NCBI RefSeq assembly: GCF_029076445.1
Contig: NZ_JARESG010000010.1
Location: 1 to 64,000 of the forward strand
Direction: 5' to 3'
DNA length: 64,000 nucleotides
Source of the DNA: Pseudarthrobacter naphthalenicus
GTDB taxonomy: Bacteria; Actinomycetota; Actinomycetes; Actinomycetales; Micrococcaceae
The translations under genes were made by a program, and so were the position numbers. The notes beneath the pieces are model-generated. The model was not told the origin of the DNA and did no database searches. It saw nothing but the letters and a program-made list of their open reading frames with translations. Shown here piece by piece: positions 7,128 through 16,400 of the stretch (position 1 is its first letter; every line of letters begins with the position of its first letter).

Positions 7128-8075
7128 ATGAATATCAGCCTGAATCCGTCGATCACCCTGCGCCAGGTCCTGCACTTTGTGGTCGCGGCTGAAACCGGAA
7201 CCATGAGTGAGGCGGCACGCCGGCTGCACATGGCGCCGTCGGCCATTTCCATGTCCATCGCGGAACTTGAGCGGATCGTAGGGGCGCAACTCTGCATCAA
7301 GCGCAAGTCCAAGGGCCTCACCCTGACTTCCACCGGAATCGTGGTGTTCCGCCAGGCGCGCCAGCTGCTGGACCTCGCGGATGAGATCGCCTCGCTGTCC
7401 AAGAGAGACAGGACGGACATCCGGGGGCCGTTGACCGTGGGCTGCTACATGCCGCTGGGACCAACCATCATTCCGCCCATGCTGGCCGACTTCGCGGACC
7501 AGTGCCCGCATGTGGAGGTGGACTTCATCGAGGGCTATCACGAGGATCTTCAGGACCGCCTGCTCAACGGATCCATCGATGCGGCCTTCGTCTACGACAT
7601 GGATATCTCCCCTGCCCTGAAGACGGCGCCGCTGCTGTCCGTGGAGCCCTACATCCTGCTTCCGGAGGACCACCCGCTGCGCGAGGCAGGGGTGGTCTCG
7701 CTGAAGGACGTGGCGGCCAGCCCGCTCATTTTCTTCGATGCGCCGCCGATTTCCACCCGCATCCTGGACATGTACCGCGACGCCGGGCTTACCCCGGACA
7801 TCCGGCACCGCTCACGCAGCTACGCCACGGTCCGGTCCCTGGTAGCGAGCGGCCGCGGCGTCGCCGTGCTCTTCCAGCAGCCCATGCTGGACGCGCCCTA
7901 CGAGGAACTGAAGGTTGTCCTCAAACCGATATCGGAGCGCCGCGTCCACACGCGCGCCCCGGCCACCGTGTCCCTGGCCTGGACGCGGAGCATGCGGTTG
8001 AATGCCCGCGCCCAGGCATGGGTTGACGTCGCCGTCGAACGGTTCGGCTCGCCGAACTTTGAGGCGGGACTTTGA
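7128..8075 (+). CDS. LysR-family transcriptional regulator
   Basis: A 315-residue regulator with an N-terminal winged helix (about 10-70; MSEAARRLHMAPSAISMSIA) and a C-terminal effector-binding domain of the periplasmic-binding-protein fold from about residue 100. An in-frame ATG exists at 7062, but the family normally starts close to the helix-turn-helix. The ATG at 7128 gives the standard length and sits seven bases after a -10-like TAGAAT. It diverges from the VAO-family oxidase and is convergent with the flavin monooxygenase, so it probably controls these catabolic genes in response to an aromatic or pathway intermediate. The coinducer cannot be deduced. Confidence 0.87.
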   Translation: MNISLNPSITLRQVLHFVVAAETGTMSEAARRLHMAPSAISMSIAELERIVGAQLCIKRKSKGLTLTSTGIVVFRQARQLLDLADEIASLSKRDRTDIRGPLTVGCYMPLGPTIIPPMLADFADQCPHVEVDFIEGYHEDLQDRLLNGSIDAAFVYDMDISPALKTAPLLSVEPYILLPEDHPLREAGVVSLKDVAASPLIFFDAPPISTRILDMYRDAGLTPDIRHRSRSYATVRSLVASGRGVAVLFQQPMLDAPYEELKVVLKPISERRVHTRAPATVSLAWTRSMRLNARAQAWVDVAVERFGSPNFEAGL

Positions 8076-8087
8076 GCCCGAGCGGCC

Positions 8088-9395
8088 CTACTCTGACGGG
8101 CGCGAGAGCCCAAGGTTGTCCCGAAGAGTAGTCCCCTCGTACTCTGACCGGAAGTAGCCGCGGTCCTGGAGTTCGGGCACCAGCTTGTCGCAGATGAGCT
8201 TGAAGCCGCCCGGGTTGAACGGCGCGTTGAGGTTGAAGCCGTCGCAGGCCTTCGACTCGAACCAGTCCACCATGCGGTCGGCCACCTGCGACGGGGTGCC
8301 GGCCATCCACTGGTGCCCGGTGGAACGCGCCAGGTCCACGATCAGCTCCCGCAGGGTCATGCCCATGTCCACACTCTTCTTGCGGTAGATCTGGTAGCGG
8401 CTTCCCATCCGCGGGTCATCGGAGAACCACTCCACCGGGATGGTTTCATCGAACTCGAGCTCGGAGAGGTCCATCTTGAGGTCGGCGCCCACCTGCTTGC
8501 GGCCGTTGCCGAGGTGCACGTAGCTGGCCAGTTCGTTGGCGAGGTCCTGGGCTTCCTTTTCGGTGTCGCCAAGAATCGGCAGGATGCCCGGGATGATTTT
8601 GACGTCGTCGGGATTCCGGCCCTTCTCGGCCACCATGTTCTTGAACTTGGTGTAGAACTCGATGGACGGTTCTTTGAACGGCTGGGCCGTGTAGATCCCA
8701 TCGGCCACGGAGGATCCCAGGTCCATGCCGGGGCCCGAGGATCCCGCCTGGACCAGCACAGGCCTGCCCTGCGGCGACCGCGGCATGTTGATGGGGCCCT
8801 CGACTTCGAAGAACTCGCCCTTGTGCCGGATGGCCTTGAGCTTGCTCCGGTCCACGTACTCGCCGGAGGCCCGGTCCACGATGATCGCGTCATCGGACCA
8901 GCTGTCCCAGAGTCGCTGCACCACATCCACGAACTCAGTGGCCCGGCGGTATCGCACGGCGGGATCGGGAGCGTCCTCCACGCCGTAGTTACTGAAGCCG
9001 TCCGACGACGTGACAATGTTCCAGCCGGCCCGGCCGTTGGACATGTGGTCCAGTCCGCACAGCTGCCGGGCGAGGTTGTACGGCTCGGAGAAGGAAGTGG
9101 ACATGGTTCCGATCAGGCCGATGTTCTTGGTCCTGGCGGCCAGCGCCGCGAGCACTGTCATGGGTTCGTAAAACCCGTTCATCTTGATATCGCCCCGCAT
9201 CACCGTATTGGCGTGGACAATGTCGCCAAAGAAAACGGCGTCGAGTTTTGCGGCCTCAGCCATGGCTGTCAGGTCTGCCACGAAATCAAGGTTGCCCAGT
9301 TCTTCGGCCCGGCTTCCTTCCATCCGCCAGCTGTCCTTGTGGTAGCCCGCCGGCAGCATGAAGGTGGTGAGCACCATGTGATTCTTAGGCTTCAT
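8088..9395 (-). CDS. LLM-class FMN-dependent monooxygenase (NtaA/SnaA/DszA/EmoA group)
   Basis: A 435-residue bacterial-luciferase-like monooxygenase. It would use FMNH2 from a separate reductase and O2 to oxidise C-N, C-S or related bonds. Features of the nitrilotriacetate-monooxygenase subfamily are FFGDIVHANTVMRGDIKMNG near the N-terminus, LDHMSNGRAGWNIVTSSDGF (about 115-135) and HKGEFFEVEGP. AAAGGA precedes the ATG at about 8-13 bases. No flavin reductase is encoded nearby, so a reductase from elsewhere must supply FMNH2. With the NitT/TauT importer it could form an uptake and C-S or C-N cleavage module, but the true substrate is unknown. Confidence 0.87.
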   Translation of the reverse strand: MKPKNHMVLTTFMLPAGYHKDSWRMEGSRAEELGNLDFVADLTAMAEAAKLDAVFFGDIVHANTVMRGDIKMNGFYEPMTVLAALAARTKNIGLIGTMSTSFSEPYNLARQLCGLDHMSNGRAGWNIVTSSDGFSNYGVEDAPDPAVRYRRATEFVDVVQRLWDSWSDDAIIVDRASGEYVDRSKLKAIRHKGEFFEVEGPINMPRSPQGRPVLVQAGSSGPGMDLGSSVADGIYTAQPFKEPSIEFYTKFKNMVAEKGRNPDDVKIIPGILPILGDTEKEAQDLANELASYVHLGNGRKQVGADLKMDLSELEFDETIPVEWFSDDPRMGSRYQIYRKKSVDMGMTLRELIVDLARSTGHQWMAGTPSQVADRMVDWFESKACDGFNLNAPFNPGGFKLICDKLVPELQDRGYFRSEYEGTTLRDNLGLSRPSE

Positions 9396-9504
9396 TGCCT
9401 GGTTCCTTTCGTGATGTGCGCCTCTCCGGACGCCTCGCTGGTTCCATCATGGCAGTCAGCGCTTCTCGCGTAAATGAGAAGTTTCCGAGCAATGATTTCA
9501 ATAA

Positions 9505-9514
9505 AATTGACAAT
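9505..9514. promoter_or_regulatory. AATTGACAAT palindromic site upstream of the flavin monooxygenase
   Basis: Second copy of the 10-mer found at 7118-7127, about 110 bases upstream of the monooxygenase start. It is a candidate binding site for the LysR regulator. I see no convincing -35/-10 pair between it and the gene. Confidence 0.3.
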
Positions 9515-9524
9515 GGGGGAAAGG

Positions 9525-9561
9525 GGAAACCCCGGCGGGCAGGCGCCTAGCCGGGGTTTCC
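9525..9561 (-). terminator. Intrinsic terminator downstream of the MHS symporter
   Basis: Twelve-base perfect arms (9525-9536 and 9550-9561, GGAAACCCCGGC and its complement) with a 13-base loop lie 26 bases beyond the symporter stop. On the leftward transcript the stem is followed by CCTTTCC. Confidence 0.65.
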
Positions 9562-9586
9562 TCACAGGATGTCAGACGGGGGTGAG

Positions 9587-10951
9587 CTAGACGGCGTCGA
9601 GCTTGAGGCGCGATCCTTCACGGGTCAGGCGCACAGCCACGAGGCCCGCCACCAGGATGAGGATCCAGAATGCCGCAACCATCCAGACGGCGCCCCCAGC
9701 TGCAAGAACCAGGCCCGCAGCGATCATCGGGGTGAAGCCGGCCCCGATCATTGAAGCTCCCTGGTAGGACAGCGATGCTCCCGTGTAACGGACGCCGGTG
9801 GGGAACTGTTCGGAGATAAAGGCACCTATGGGTCCCGCGAGGGCCCCCTGCACCAGCCCGTTGCCGACCACCACTGCCACTGCAAAGCCCCAAAGCGTCC
9901 CGTTGGTCAGCAACAGAATCAGGGGAAATGCCAGGAGGACGGCCGCCACACCCGCCCCGGTGAGGACGGCGCGCCGTCCGATCCGGTCGCTGAGCCGCGC
10001 CGAATAGAAGCAGACCGCCACCGTCACCACAGCGGCGACCCCCTTCCAGTTCAGGACGCCGGATCGGTCCACGCCACTCGCCACCGCCATGGAAACACCC
10101 CACACCGTCAGCAACCCTTGGCAGGCATAAAAACCCAGGGTTGCCACCAGGGTGACGACAACGACGCGGGGGTGGCGGCGGAGCACCTCCATCAGAGGCG
10201 GATGCTTGACCCTGGCAGCTTCGGCGTCGAGCTTCTGGAAGACGGGGGTCTCTGCCACCTTGAGCCGGATGACCATGCCGATCAGAATCAGCAGGGCACT
10301 GAGGACGAACGGGATCCGCCATCCCCATACGAGGAACTGGTCGCCGGTGAGAGCCGAAACAGCGGACACCACCAGGGTGGCGAGCAGTCCGCCTGCCGGG
10401 CCTCCGGCGTTGGCGAACGCTGCGGCGAAGCCACGCTTTCCGGCCGGCGCGTGTTCCAAAGCCATTAACGTGGCGCCACCCCACTCTCCGCCCACGGCAA
10501 TGCCCTGGATGATCCGCAGCAACACGAGCACAATCGGCGCCACAACGCCGATCTGTTCAGTTGTCGGGAGGAAGCCTATGAGGACGGTGGCGCCGCCCAT
10601 CATGAGCATGGACAGCACCAACATCTGCTTCCGGCCCAACCGGTCCCCGAAGTGGCCAAAGACGATGCCACCCAGCGGCCGGGCTACGTATCCGACCGCG
10701 AGCGTGGCGAAGGAGGCGAAGAGGGATAGGCCAGGGCCCAGGTTTGCGAAGAAGACCCGGTCAAACACCAGCGATGCAGCGGTGGCGTAGAGGATGAAGT
10801 CGTAGTACTCGATGATGCTGCCAATGAGGCTGGAGCCGAGGATCCGGCGCATGTCCTTGGTGTTCAGCGAGTCCGAAGTGACACCGGCGGCGGGATGTTC
10901 AGCTGAATTCCGGCGGGGTGCCAGCCGTCGTTGGTCGGCTTTCTGGTTCAC
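9587..10951 (-). CDS. MHS-type MFS metabolite:proton symporter
   Basis: A 454-residue, 12-helix major-facilitator protein. Markers of the metabolite:H+ symporter group (ShiA, KgtP, ProP type) are SLIGSIIEYYDFILYATAAS in helix 1, the GHFGDRLGRKQML loop between helices 2 and 3, and RIIQGIAVGGEWGGATLMAL. These carriers import organic acids, including aromatic and dicarboxylic acids, with protons. A GTG start at 10951 follows AAAGAGAA. It lies 150 bases downstream of the extradiol dioxygenase in the same direction and likely imports a substrate or related acid of this island. It offers a second uptake route beside the ABC importer. Confidence 0.87.
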   Translation of the reverse strand: MNQKADQRRLAPRRNSAEHPAAGVTSDSLNTKDMRRILGSSLIGSIIEYYDFILYATAASLVFDRVFFANLGPGLSLFASFATLAVGYVARPLGGIVFGHFGDRLGRKQMLVLSMLMMGGATVLIGFLPTTEQIGVVAPIVLVLLRIIQGIAVGGEWGGATLMALEHAPAGKRGFAAAFANAGGPAGGLLATLVVSAVSALTGDQFLVWGWRIPFVLSALLILIGMVIRLKVAETPVFQKLDAEAARVKHPPLMEVLRRHPRVVVVTLVATLGFYACQGLLTVWGVSMAVASGVDRSGVLNWKGVAAVVTVAVCFYSARLSDRIGRRAVLTGAGVAAVLLAFPLILLLTNGTLWGFAVAVVVGNGLVQGALAGPIGAFISEQFPTGVRYTGASLSYQGASMIGAGFTPMIAAGLVLAAGGAVWMVAAFWILILVAGLVAVRLTREGSRLKLDAV

Positions 10952-11032
10952 AATGTTCTCTTTCGATTCTTGGCGAAGCCCGATGGCGCGCGTACATCGT
11001 CAGACGATCCGACGTGAGCTGCATCACCCACA

Positions 11033-11048
11033 GGTTCAAGAATGAACC
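11033..11048. promoter_or_regulatory. Inverted repeat upstream of the MHS symporter
   Basis: GGTTCA-AGAA-TGAACC is a perfect 6-base inverted repeat in the 150-base gap between dioxygenase and symporter genes. A second perfect palindrome, ATCGT-CAG-ACGAT, lies near 10996-11008. Either could be a regulator site or a weak terminator of the dioxygenase transcript. Confidence 0.3.
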
Positions 11049-11101
11049 CTCGCCCCGCAGATGGCCAATCGATCGCGCATAATCCACTGGAAGTTGTTTT
11101 A

Positions 11102-11995
11102 TTAGCGGTGAAGACCGCTGAGGGCTTTACGGTCGACAGGGGCCAGGCCAAATGTCCTGAAGTCGAGGGGACGGTAGGAACTCCACATGTTGTACCAGTT
11201 CTCGTCCTCGCCCCACACCACAGGAGGGCGGGAGTCGTCGTAGATCTGCTCCAGATCGGTGTAAAGCTCGACGACGGCACCTGAGGTTTCCACGAAATAG
11301 GCCGCGATATTGTGTCCTGCGCCGTGACGGACCGGGCCCCAGATCAGTTCGCGGCCCACCTTGTTTAGCCTGTCGCCGAGCTTGCCGAGGTCGGCAATAC
11401 TCTGGGTCTGCCAGGCATGGTGGTGCAACGTGCCTTCACCGCGGACCAATGCGATTCCATGGTGGTCGGGATTGCAGCGCATGAAGTAGGCGAAGTCATC
11501 ACCAATAACGTCGGAAAGGCGGAAGTCCAGCACCCTGTGGAGGAACCTCATCATTCCGCCAACATCCCGGGGGTGGAAGTTGAAGTGGCCATAGCGGTCG
11601 GGGCCGAAGGACTGAACCGCAGCCTGGTTCTCCTGCATCCCGACATAGATCTCAAAAACGAAGCCCTCCGGACCGATGAAGGAGAATCCATCCTCGATCC
11701 CCGCGCCCCTCGGCTTCTCGCTGAGGATCTGGAAGTTTTCCGCGTCCACCCGGCGGCGGATCTCCCGGAGCGCATCGCCGTTGGCAGCAACCAGCCCGAA
11801 ACCGTCAATCCCGTTGACATCCGACTCGACGTAGACGAGCTCATGGTGAACGTTGGCGGCAGCCAGATAGACGGCGTCAGAGGTCCGCTCCGTCTCCCGG
11901 AGGCCCAGGAGCTGCGTGGCGTCGAAAACGGATTCCTTGAGCTGTGTGGTCTGGATACTCACGTGGCCCATCGCACTGATCAATCCCCAAGACAT
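11102..11995 (-). CDS. Type I extradiol ring-cleavage dioxygenase (VOC superfamily)
   Basis: A 297-residue two-domain VOC protein of the 2,3-dihydroxybiphenyl/catechol 2,3-dioxygenase type. It would insert both atoms of O2 into a catechol next to the hydroxyls using Fe(II). Probable metal ligands are His137 (YGHFNFH), one of His191-193 (LHHHAWQ) and Glu243 (VVELYTD). The N-terminal VOC repeat (GHVSIQ, about residue 10) is the usual non-catalytic copy. The ATG at 11995 is chosen because GAGGAG lies 7-12 bases before it. The longer frame adds eight residues without a better site. It is unusual that no hydrolase, dehydrogenase, hydratase or aldolase of a meta-cleavage pathway is adjacent. Confidence 0.85.
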   Translation of the reverse strand: MSWGLISAMGHVSIQTTQLKESVFDATQLLGLRETERTSDAVYLAAANVHHELVYVESDVNGIDGFGLVAANGDALREIRRRVDAENFQILSEKPRGAGIEDGFSFIGPEGFVFEIYVGMQENQAAVQSFGPDRYGHFNFHPRDVGGMMRFLHRVLDFRLSDVIGDDFAYFMRCNPDHHGIALVRGEGTLHHHAWQTQSIADLGKLGDRLNKVGRELIWGPVRHGAGHNIAAYFVETSGAVVELYTDLEQIYDDSRPPVVWGEDENWYNMWSSYRPLDFRTFGLAPVDRKALSGLHR

Positions 11996-12019
11996 CGTTG
12001 TCTCCTCTTCTTGGCGCAA

Positions 12020-12212
12020 AGTCGCCTGTCTGAAATTTCTAACAAAATATGCTTGAAAAAATACTAAAGGATAAATAATCGATTATCTAGGGTCTGGGGC
12101 GTCAATCTTCCCGAGGGGCGCTCCGGTAGGCTGGCATGCGAAAGAGTCGCGCTCGGGTCTGCGGCGCATCTATCTGCCGGACGAACGCCGTTATGTACGA
12201 AAGGCCCTCACC
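12020..12212. other. AT-rich divergent intergenic region
   Basis: Bases 12025-12095 are unusually AT-rich for this chromosome and separate the leftward dioxygenase from rightward terC. TTGAAA at 12053-12058 could be a -35 for terC, but no good -10 follows at the right spacing. I see no recognisable yybP-ykoY riboswitch. Confidence 0.4.
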
Positions 12213-13409
12213 GTGACAGTTTCTCCCCTTGTCTGGACCCTGACCATCGCGGGAATCGTGGGCCTGCTGGCCTTCGATTACTTCTTCCATGTACGGAAGG
12301 CCCATACCCCTTCGCTGAAGGAATCGGCCACGTGGTCCTCCATCTATGTGGGCATCGCCCTCCTCTTTGGCCTGGGCGTGCTGATGTTTGGCGGCACCGG
12401 CATGGGCACCGAGTACTTCGCCGGGTACGTCACGGAGAAGGCGCTGTCCGTGGACAACCTCTTTGTCTTCCTGATCATCATGGCCAGCTTCAAGGTTCCC
12501 CGGGCAGACCAGCAAAAAGTGCTCCTGTTCGGCATCGTCTTCTCCCTGATCGCCCGTACCGCCTTCATTTTCCTCGGTGCCGCCCTGATCAACAGCTTCG
12601 CCTGGGTGTTCTATATCTTCGGGCTCATCCTCCTGATCACTGCCGGCAACCTGCTCAAGCCCGACGACCACGACGACGACAGCGAAGGCCTGGTGGTCCG
12701 GCTCGCCAAACGGTTACTCCCGGCGTCGCAGCACTACGACGGCGACAAGCTGTTCACCATGGAAAACGGCAAGCGCGTCCTGACTCCGATGCTCCTGGTG
12801 ATGGTGGCGATTGGCGGCACGGACCTGCTCTTTGCCTTGGACTCCATTCCGGCGATCTTCGGGCTGACCCAGAACGTCTTCATCGTTTTCACTGCCACGG
12901 CGTTCTCCCTCATGGGCCTGCGCCAGCTGTTCTTCCTGATTGACGGCCTCCTGGACCGCCTGATCTTCCTTGCCTACGGCCTGGCGGCAATCCTGGGTTT
13001 CATCGGTGTGAAACTCATCCTGCACGCCCTGCACGAGAACAATCTGCCGTTCATCAACGACGGCGACCCCGTCCCCGTGGTGGAGGTCAGCACCGGCGTT
13101 TCGCTGTTGGTGATCCTGGGAGTCCTGGTGGTCACCATCCTGGCTTCCATCTTCAGCCCCAAAGGCAAAGCCAAGAACGCGGTGTCCGGCGCCAGGCGGC
13201 ACGCCCTTGAGTACCTTGACCTGAACTACGAAACGGACATCGTGGAGCGGGACCGGATCTTCGCGAAGATGGTCCGCGAGGAGGACCAGATCCGCAAGCT
13301 GCCGGAGAAATATAAGCGGTTGGTCCGCAACGAAACCGAGTTCATGGACCTCCTCCGCAGCGCACACGCCGAACACGACAAAGCGCAGGTGCGGGCCGCG
13401 AACTCGTGA
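12213..13409 (+). CDS. TerC/Alx-family integral membrane protein
   Basis: A 398-residue polytopic membrane protein with about nine helices. Conserved family motifs are FDYFFHVRKAH near the N-terminus, EKALSVDNLFVFLIIM (about 75-90) and TDLLFALDSIPAIFGLTQN (about 203-222). These acidic membrane motifs are thought to coordinate metal ions. The family is linked to tellurite resistance and to manganese or calcium efflux supplied to exported metalloproteins. A hydrophilic C-terminal tail of about 75 residues follows the last helix. The start is GTG at 12213. It is a single gene unconnected to the catabolic island on its left. Confidence 0.9.
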   Translation: MTVSPLVWTLTIAGIVGLLAFDYFFHVRKAHTPSLKESATWSSIYVGIALLFGLGVLMFGGTGMGTEYFAGYVTEKALSVDNLFVFLIIMASFKVPRADQQKVLLFGIVFSLIARTAFIFLGAALINSFAWVFYIFGLILLITAGNLLKPDDHDDDSEGLVVRLAKRLLPASQHYDGDKLFTMENGKRVLTPMLLVMVAIGGTDLLFALDSIPAIFGLTQNVFIVFTATAFSLMGLRQLFFLIDGLLDRLIFLAYGLAAILGFIGVKLILHALHENNLPFINDGDPVPVVEVSTGVSLLVILGVLVVTILASIFSPKGKAKNAVSGARRHALEYLDLNYETDIVERDRIFAKMVREEDQIRKLPEKYKRLVRNETEFMDLLRSAHAEHDKAQVRAANS

Positions 13410-13499
13410 GTCAGCAGACGTTGTCAGTCCCTGTTGCTAGATTCAAATTGTGGCCGTGGGAGCTTTCCTCCGGCCAAGGGAAATCAATGGGGAGGCCCT

Positions 13500-16400
13500 G
13501 TGTTTCTGCTCGATCCTGCCAGTGCTGTTCCAGGCCTCGGCGGTCCAGACTTCAGCGGTCCAGGTGGCACCGTTCCGGGGGCGCCGCAGGACCTGATCTT
13601 CTCTGCCAGCGACCTGGTGGCCGCCAGCGAGTGTGAGTACCGCACACTGCGGATCCTGGATGAGAAGCTGGGCCGCTCCCCCAAAGCTGAATTTCCCGAC
13701 GACGAGATGCAGCGCCGTGCCGGGACGCTCGGCGACAGGCACGAGGAAAAGGTCCTCGCCGGCCTCATCAGGCAGTACGGCGTTTGGGATGCCGGAAGCG
13801 GCTCCGGTGTGTACTCCATTGACCGCGGAAACAACACGCGCGGGGACCTTCTGGCGAAACAAGCCGAAACCGAACTGGCACTCCGGGCCGGCGCGGACGT
13901 CGTCTTCCAGGCGACCTTCTTCGACGGCGAGTTCCTGGGCTACGCGGACTTCATCGTCAATGAAGCGGCCGGCACCGGCAGTCCCGGCCGCTACGAGGTG
14001 TGGGATACCAAGCTTGCCCGGCACGCCAAGGTGGGAGCGTTGCTGCAGCTGGCCGCCTACGGGGACCAACTCCTCGGCATGGGCCTGGAACCTTCGCCCC
14101 GGGTCACCCTGGTCCTGGGCGCGGTGGTGGACGGCGATTACGTCCGCAGCCACCACTCCCTGCCCGACCTGCTGCCCGTCTTCCGCGAGCGCCGCGACCG
14201 CTTCCGTGACCTGACCGCCGCTCACCGGGAGCAGGATACGGCGGTGACGTGGCAGCAAGCCGGCATCACCTACTGCGGCCGGTGCAACTACTGCGCCGAG
14301 CAGGTCCAAATCCACCGCGATCTCCTCATGGTGGGTGGCATGTCCACTGTCCGCCGCAAGAAACTCATGGCCGAGGGCGTCACCACCATCGACGCGCTGG
14401 CCGATCTACCGCCGGGCAAGGCCTCCGGCCCGGTGGCCAGGCTCCGTGACCAGGCGCGGATGCAGCTGGGCCGGGACGTTCCGGACGGTTCCCGGACCTT
14501 CAGCAAGGACGGGGAGGACCATACGCTCGCCTTCAAGGTCCTCCCCGAACATGCTTTGGCCGATATTCCGGCACCCAGCCCAGGCGATATCTTCTTCGAC
14601 TTCGAGGGCGATCCGTTGTGGCAGGACCCCGCCACCGGCCAATGGGGCCTGGAGTACCTCTTCGGCGTGGTGGAGGCGCCTGACGGCCATCCCGCTGCCG
14701 GGGCCGCCGGCGCGACGGACTCCGCTGCCGGGCCAGTGTTCAGGCCTTTCTGGGCGCATTCCCGGTCCGGCGAACGGCAGGCGTTCCTGGACTTCCTCGG
14801 CTATGTGGAGGAACGCCGCGCACGCTTTCCGGACCTGCACGTCTACCACTACGCCGCGTACGAAAAATCCGCCCTGCGGAACCTCTCCGTGCGCCACCTG
14901 GCGGGCGAAGACATCGTGGACAACTGGCTTCGCGAGGGGGTGCTGGTGGATCTCTACGCCACGGCCAGGCATTCGCTCAGGATCTCCGAGCCGTCCTACT
15001 CCATCAAGAAACTCGAGCCGCTGTACATGGGTGACAACCTTCGCTCCGGGGACGTGAAGGACGCCGGCGCTTCCGTAGTGGCCTACGCGGCCTACTGCGC
15101 GGCCCGGGACGGCGGTGATGCCGCCGGGGCTGCCGCGATTCTCGCCTCGATTTCCGATTACAACGAGTACGACTGCCTCTCCACGCTCCGTCTGCGGGAC
15201 TGGCTGCTGGGGCTGCGGGACCGTTCCCGTGTTCCCGCTCCTGGCCCGGCCGGGGGCGCGGGTCAGCGAACAGCCCACAGGCCCGACGGCGTGCCGGCAC
15301 CGCTCCGGCCTGACGTACCCGGCGGTCCTGAAGCCGAGCCCACACCCGGGGAGCTCAGGCTCAAGGAGTATCTGGCCGGCCTCCCCGATACCAGGCCCTG
15401 GACGCCTGACGAACGTGCCATCGCGATGGTGGCTGCGGCCACCGGGTACCACCGGCGCGAACGCAAGCAGTTCTGGTGGGAACACTTCGACCGCACCGAC
15501 GCGGAGATCGACCAGTGGTCCGATCACCGCAATGTGTTCGTCGTGGACACCGCGGAGGTCGCGGCCGACTGGGCGCTGGCCAAACCCACTGTCCGGATGC
15601 GCACACGCACCCTCAGGCTGGCGGGAACCATGAGCGAGGGCTCCGACTTCAAGCCGGGCAGCACCTGGTGCCGGCTTTATGACGCCCCGCTCCCCGACGG
15701 CCTGGCGGATTCGTCCGGAAACACCGGCAGGGGTTTCACCTTCGGCACCCTGGTGACGGCTGTGGAAGACCACCCCCGGATCCCCGGCCACAGCATCATC
15801 ACCATCGAAGAAAAGGAAACCGGAAAAGTCCCGGCCTACCCGCACATCCCGGTGGCCCTCACCGAGGACCAACCGGTCCGCACCCCCAGCATCGAAGCCG
15901 CCCTGGCGGAACTTGCCGAGGAGGTGGGTGCCCTTGTTCCCTCCCTCCCCCGGCATCCCGGCGTCGACATCCTCCGCAAACGCCCGCCGCGTTTCCGGTC
16001 ACTCTCCGGGCCGGCACCGGTGGGCACCGGCATCCGGGATACCGACGGCGCCGAAGCTGACAGCGCCGTCGCACGGGATTACGTTGGCGCCATCACCACC
16101 TCGCTGCTGGACCTCGATCATTCCTACCTTGCCGTGCAAGGGCCTCCCGGTACGGGCAAAACGTACGTGGGCTCCCATGTCATTGCCAGGCTGGTGGCCC
16201 TGGGGTGGAAGATCGGCGTGGTCGGGCAGTCCCATGCGGTGGTGGAAAACATGCTCCGCACGGCCATCGAAACCGCCGGGGTTGACCCTTCCCGGGTTGC
16301 CAAGAAGGTGGTGGGTGCCCAGACCGTGCCATGGAAGCAGAAAAAGGACGACGACGTCGCGGCCCTCCTGGTATCCCCCGGCGGCGCGCTGGTGGGCGGC

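Noticed and set aside
12020..12212. yybP-ykoY manganese riboswitch before terC
   Set aside because: TerC/Alx genes sometimes carry it, but no paired loops with the conserved purine-rich core were found in this short AT-rich gap.
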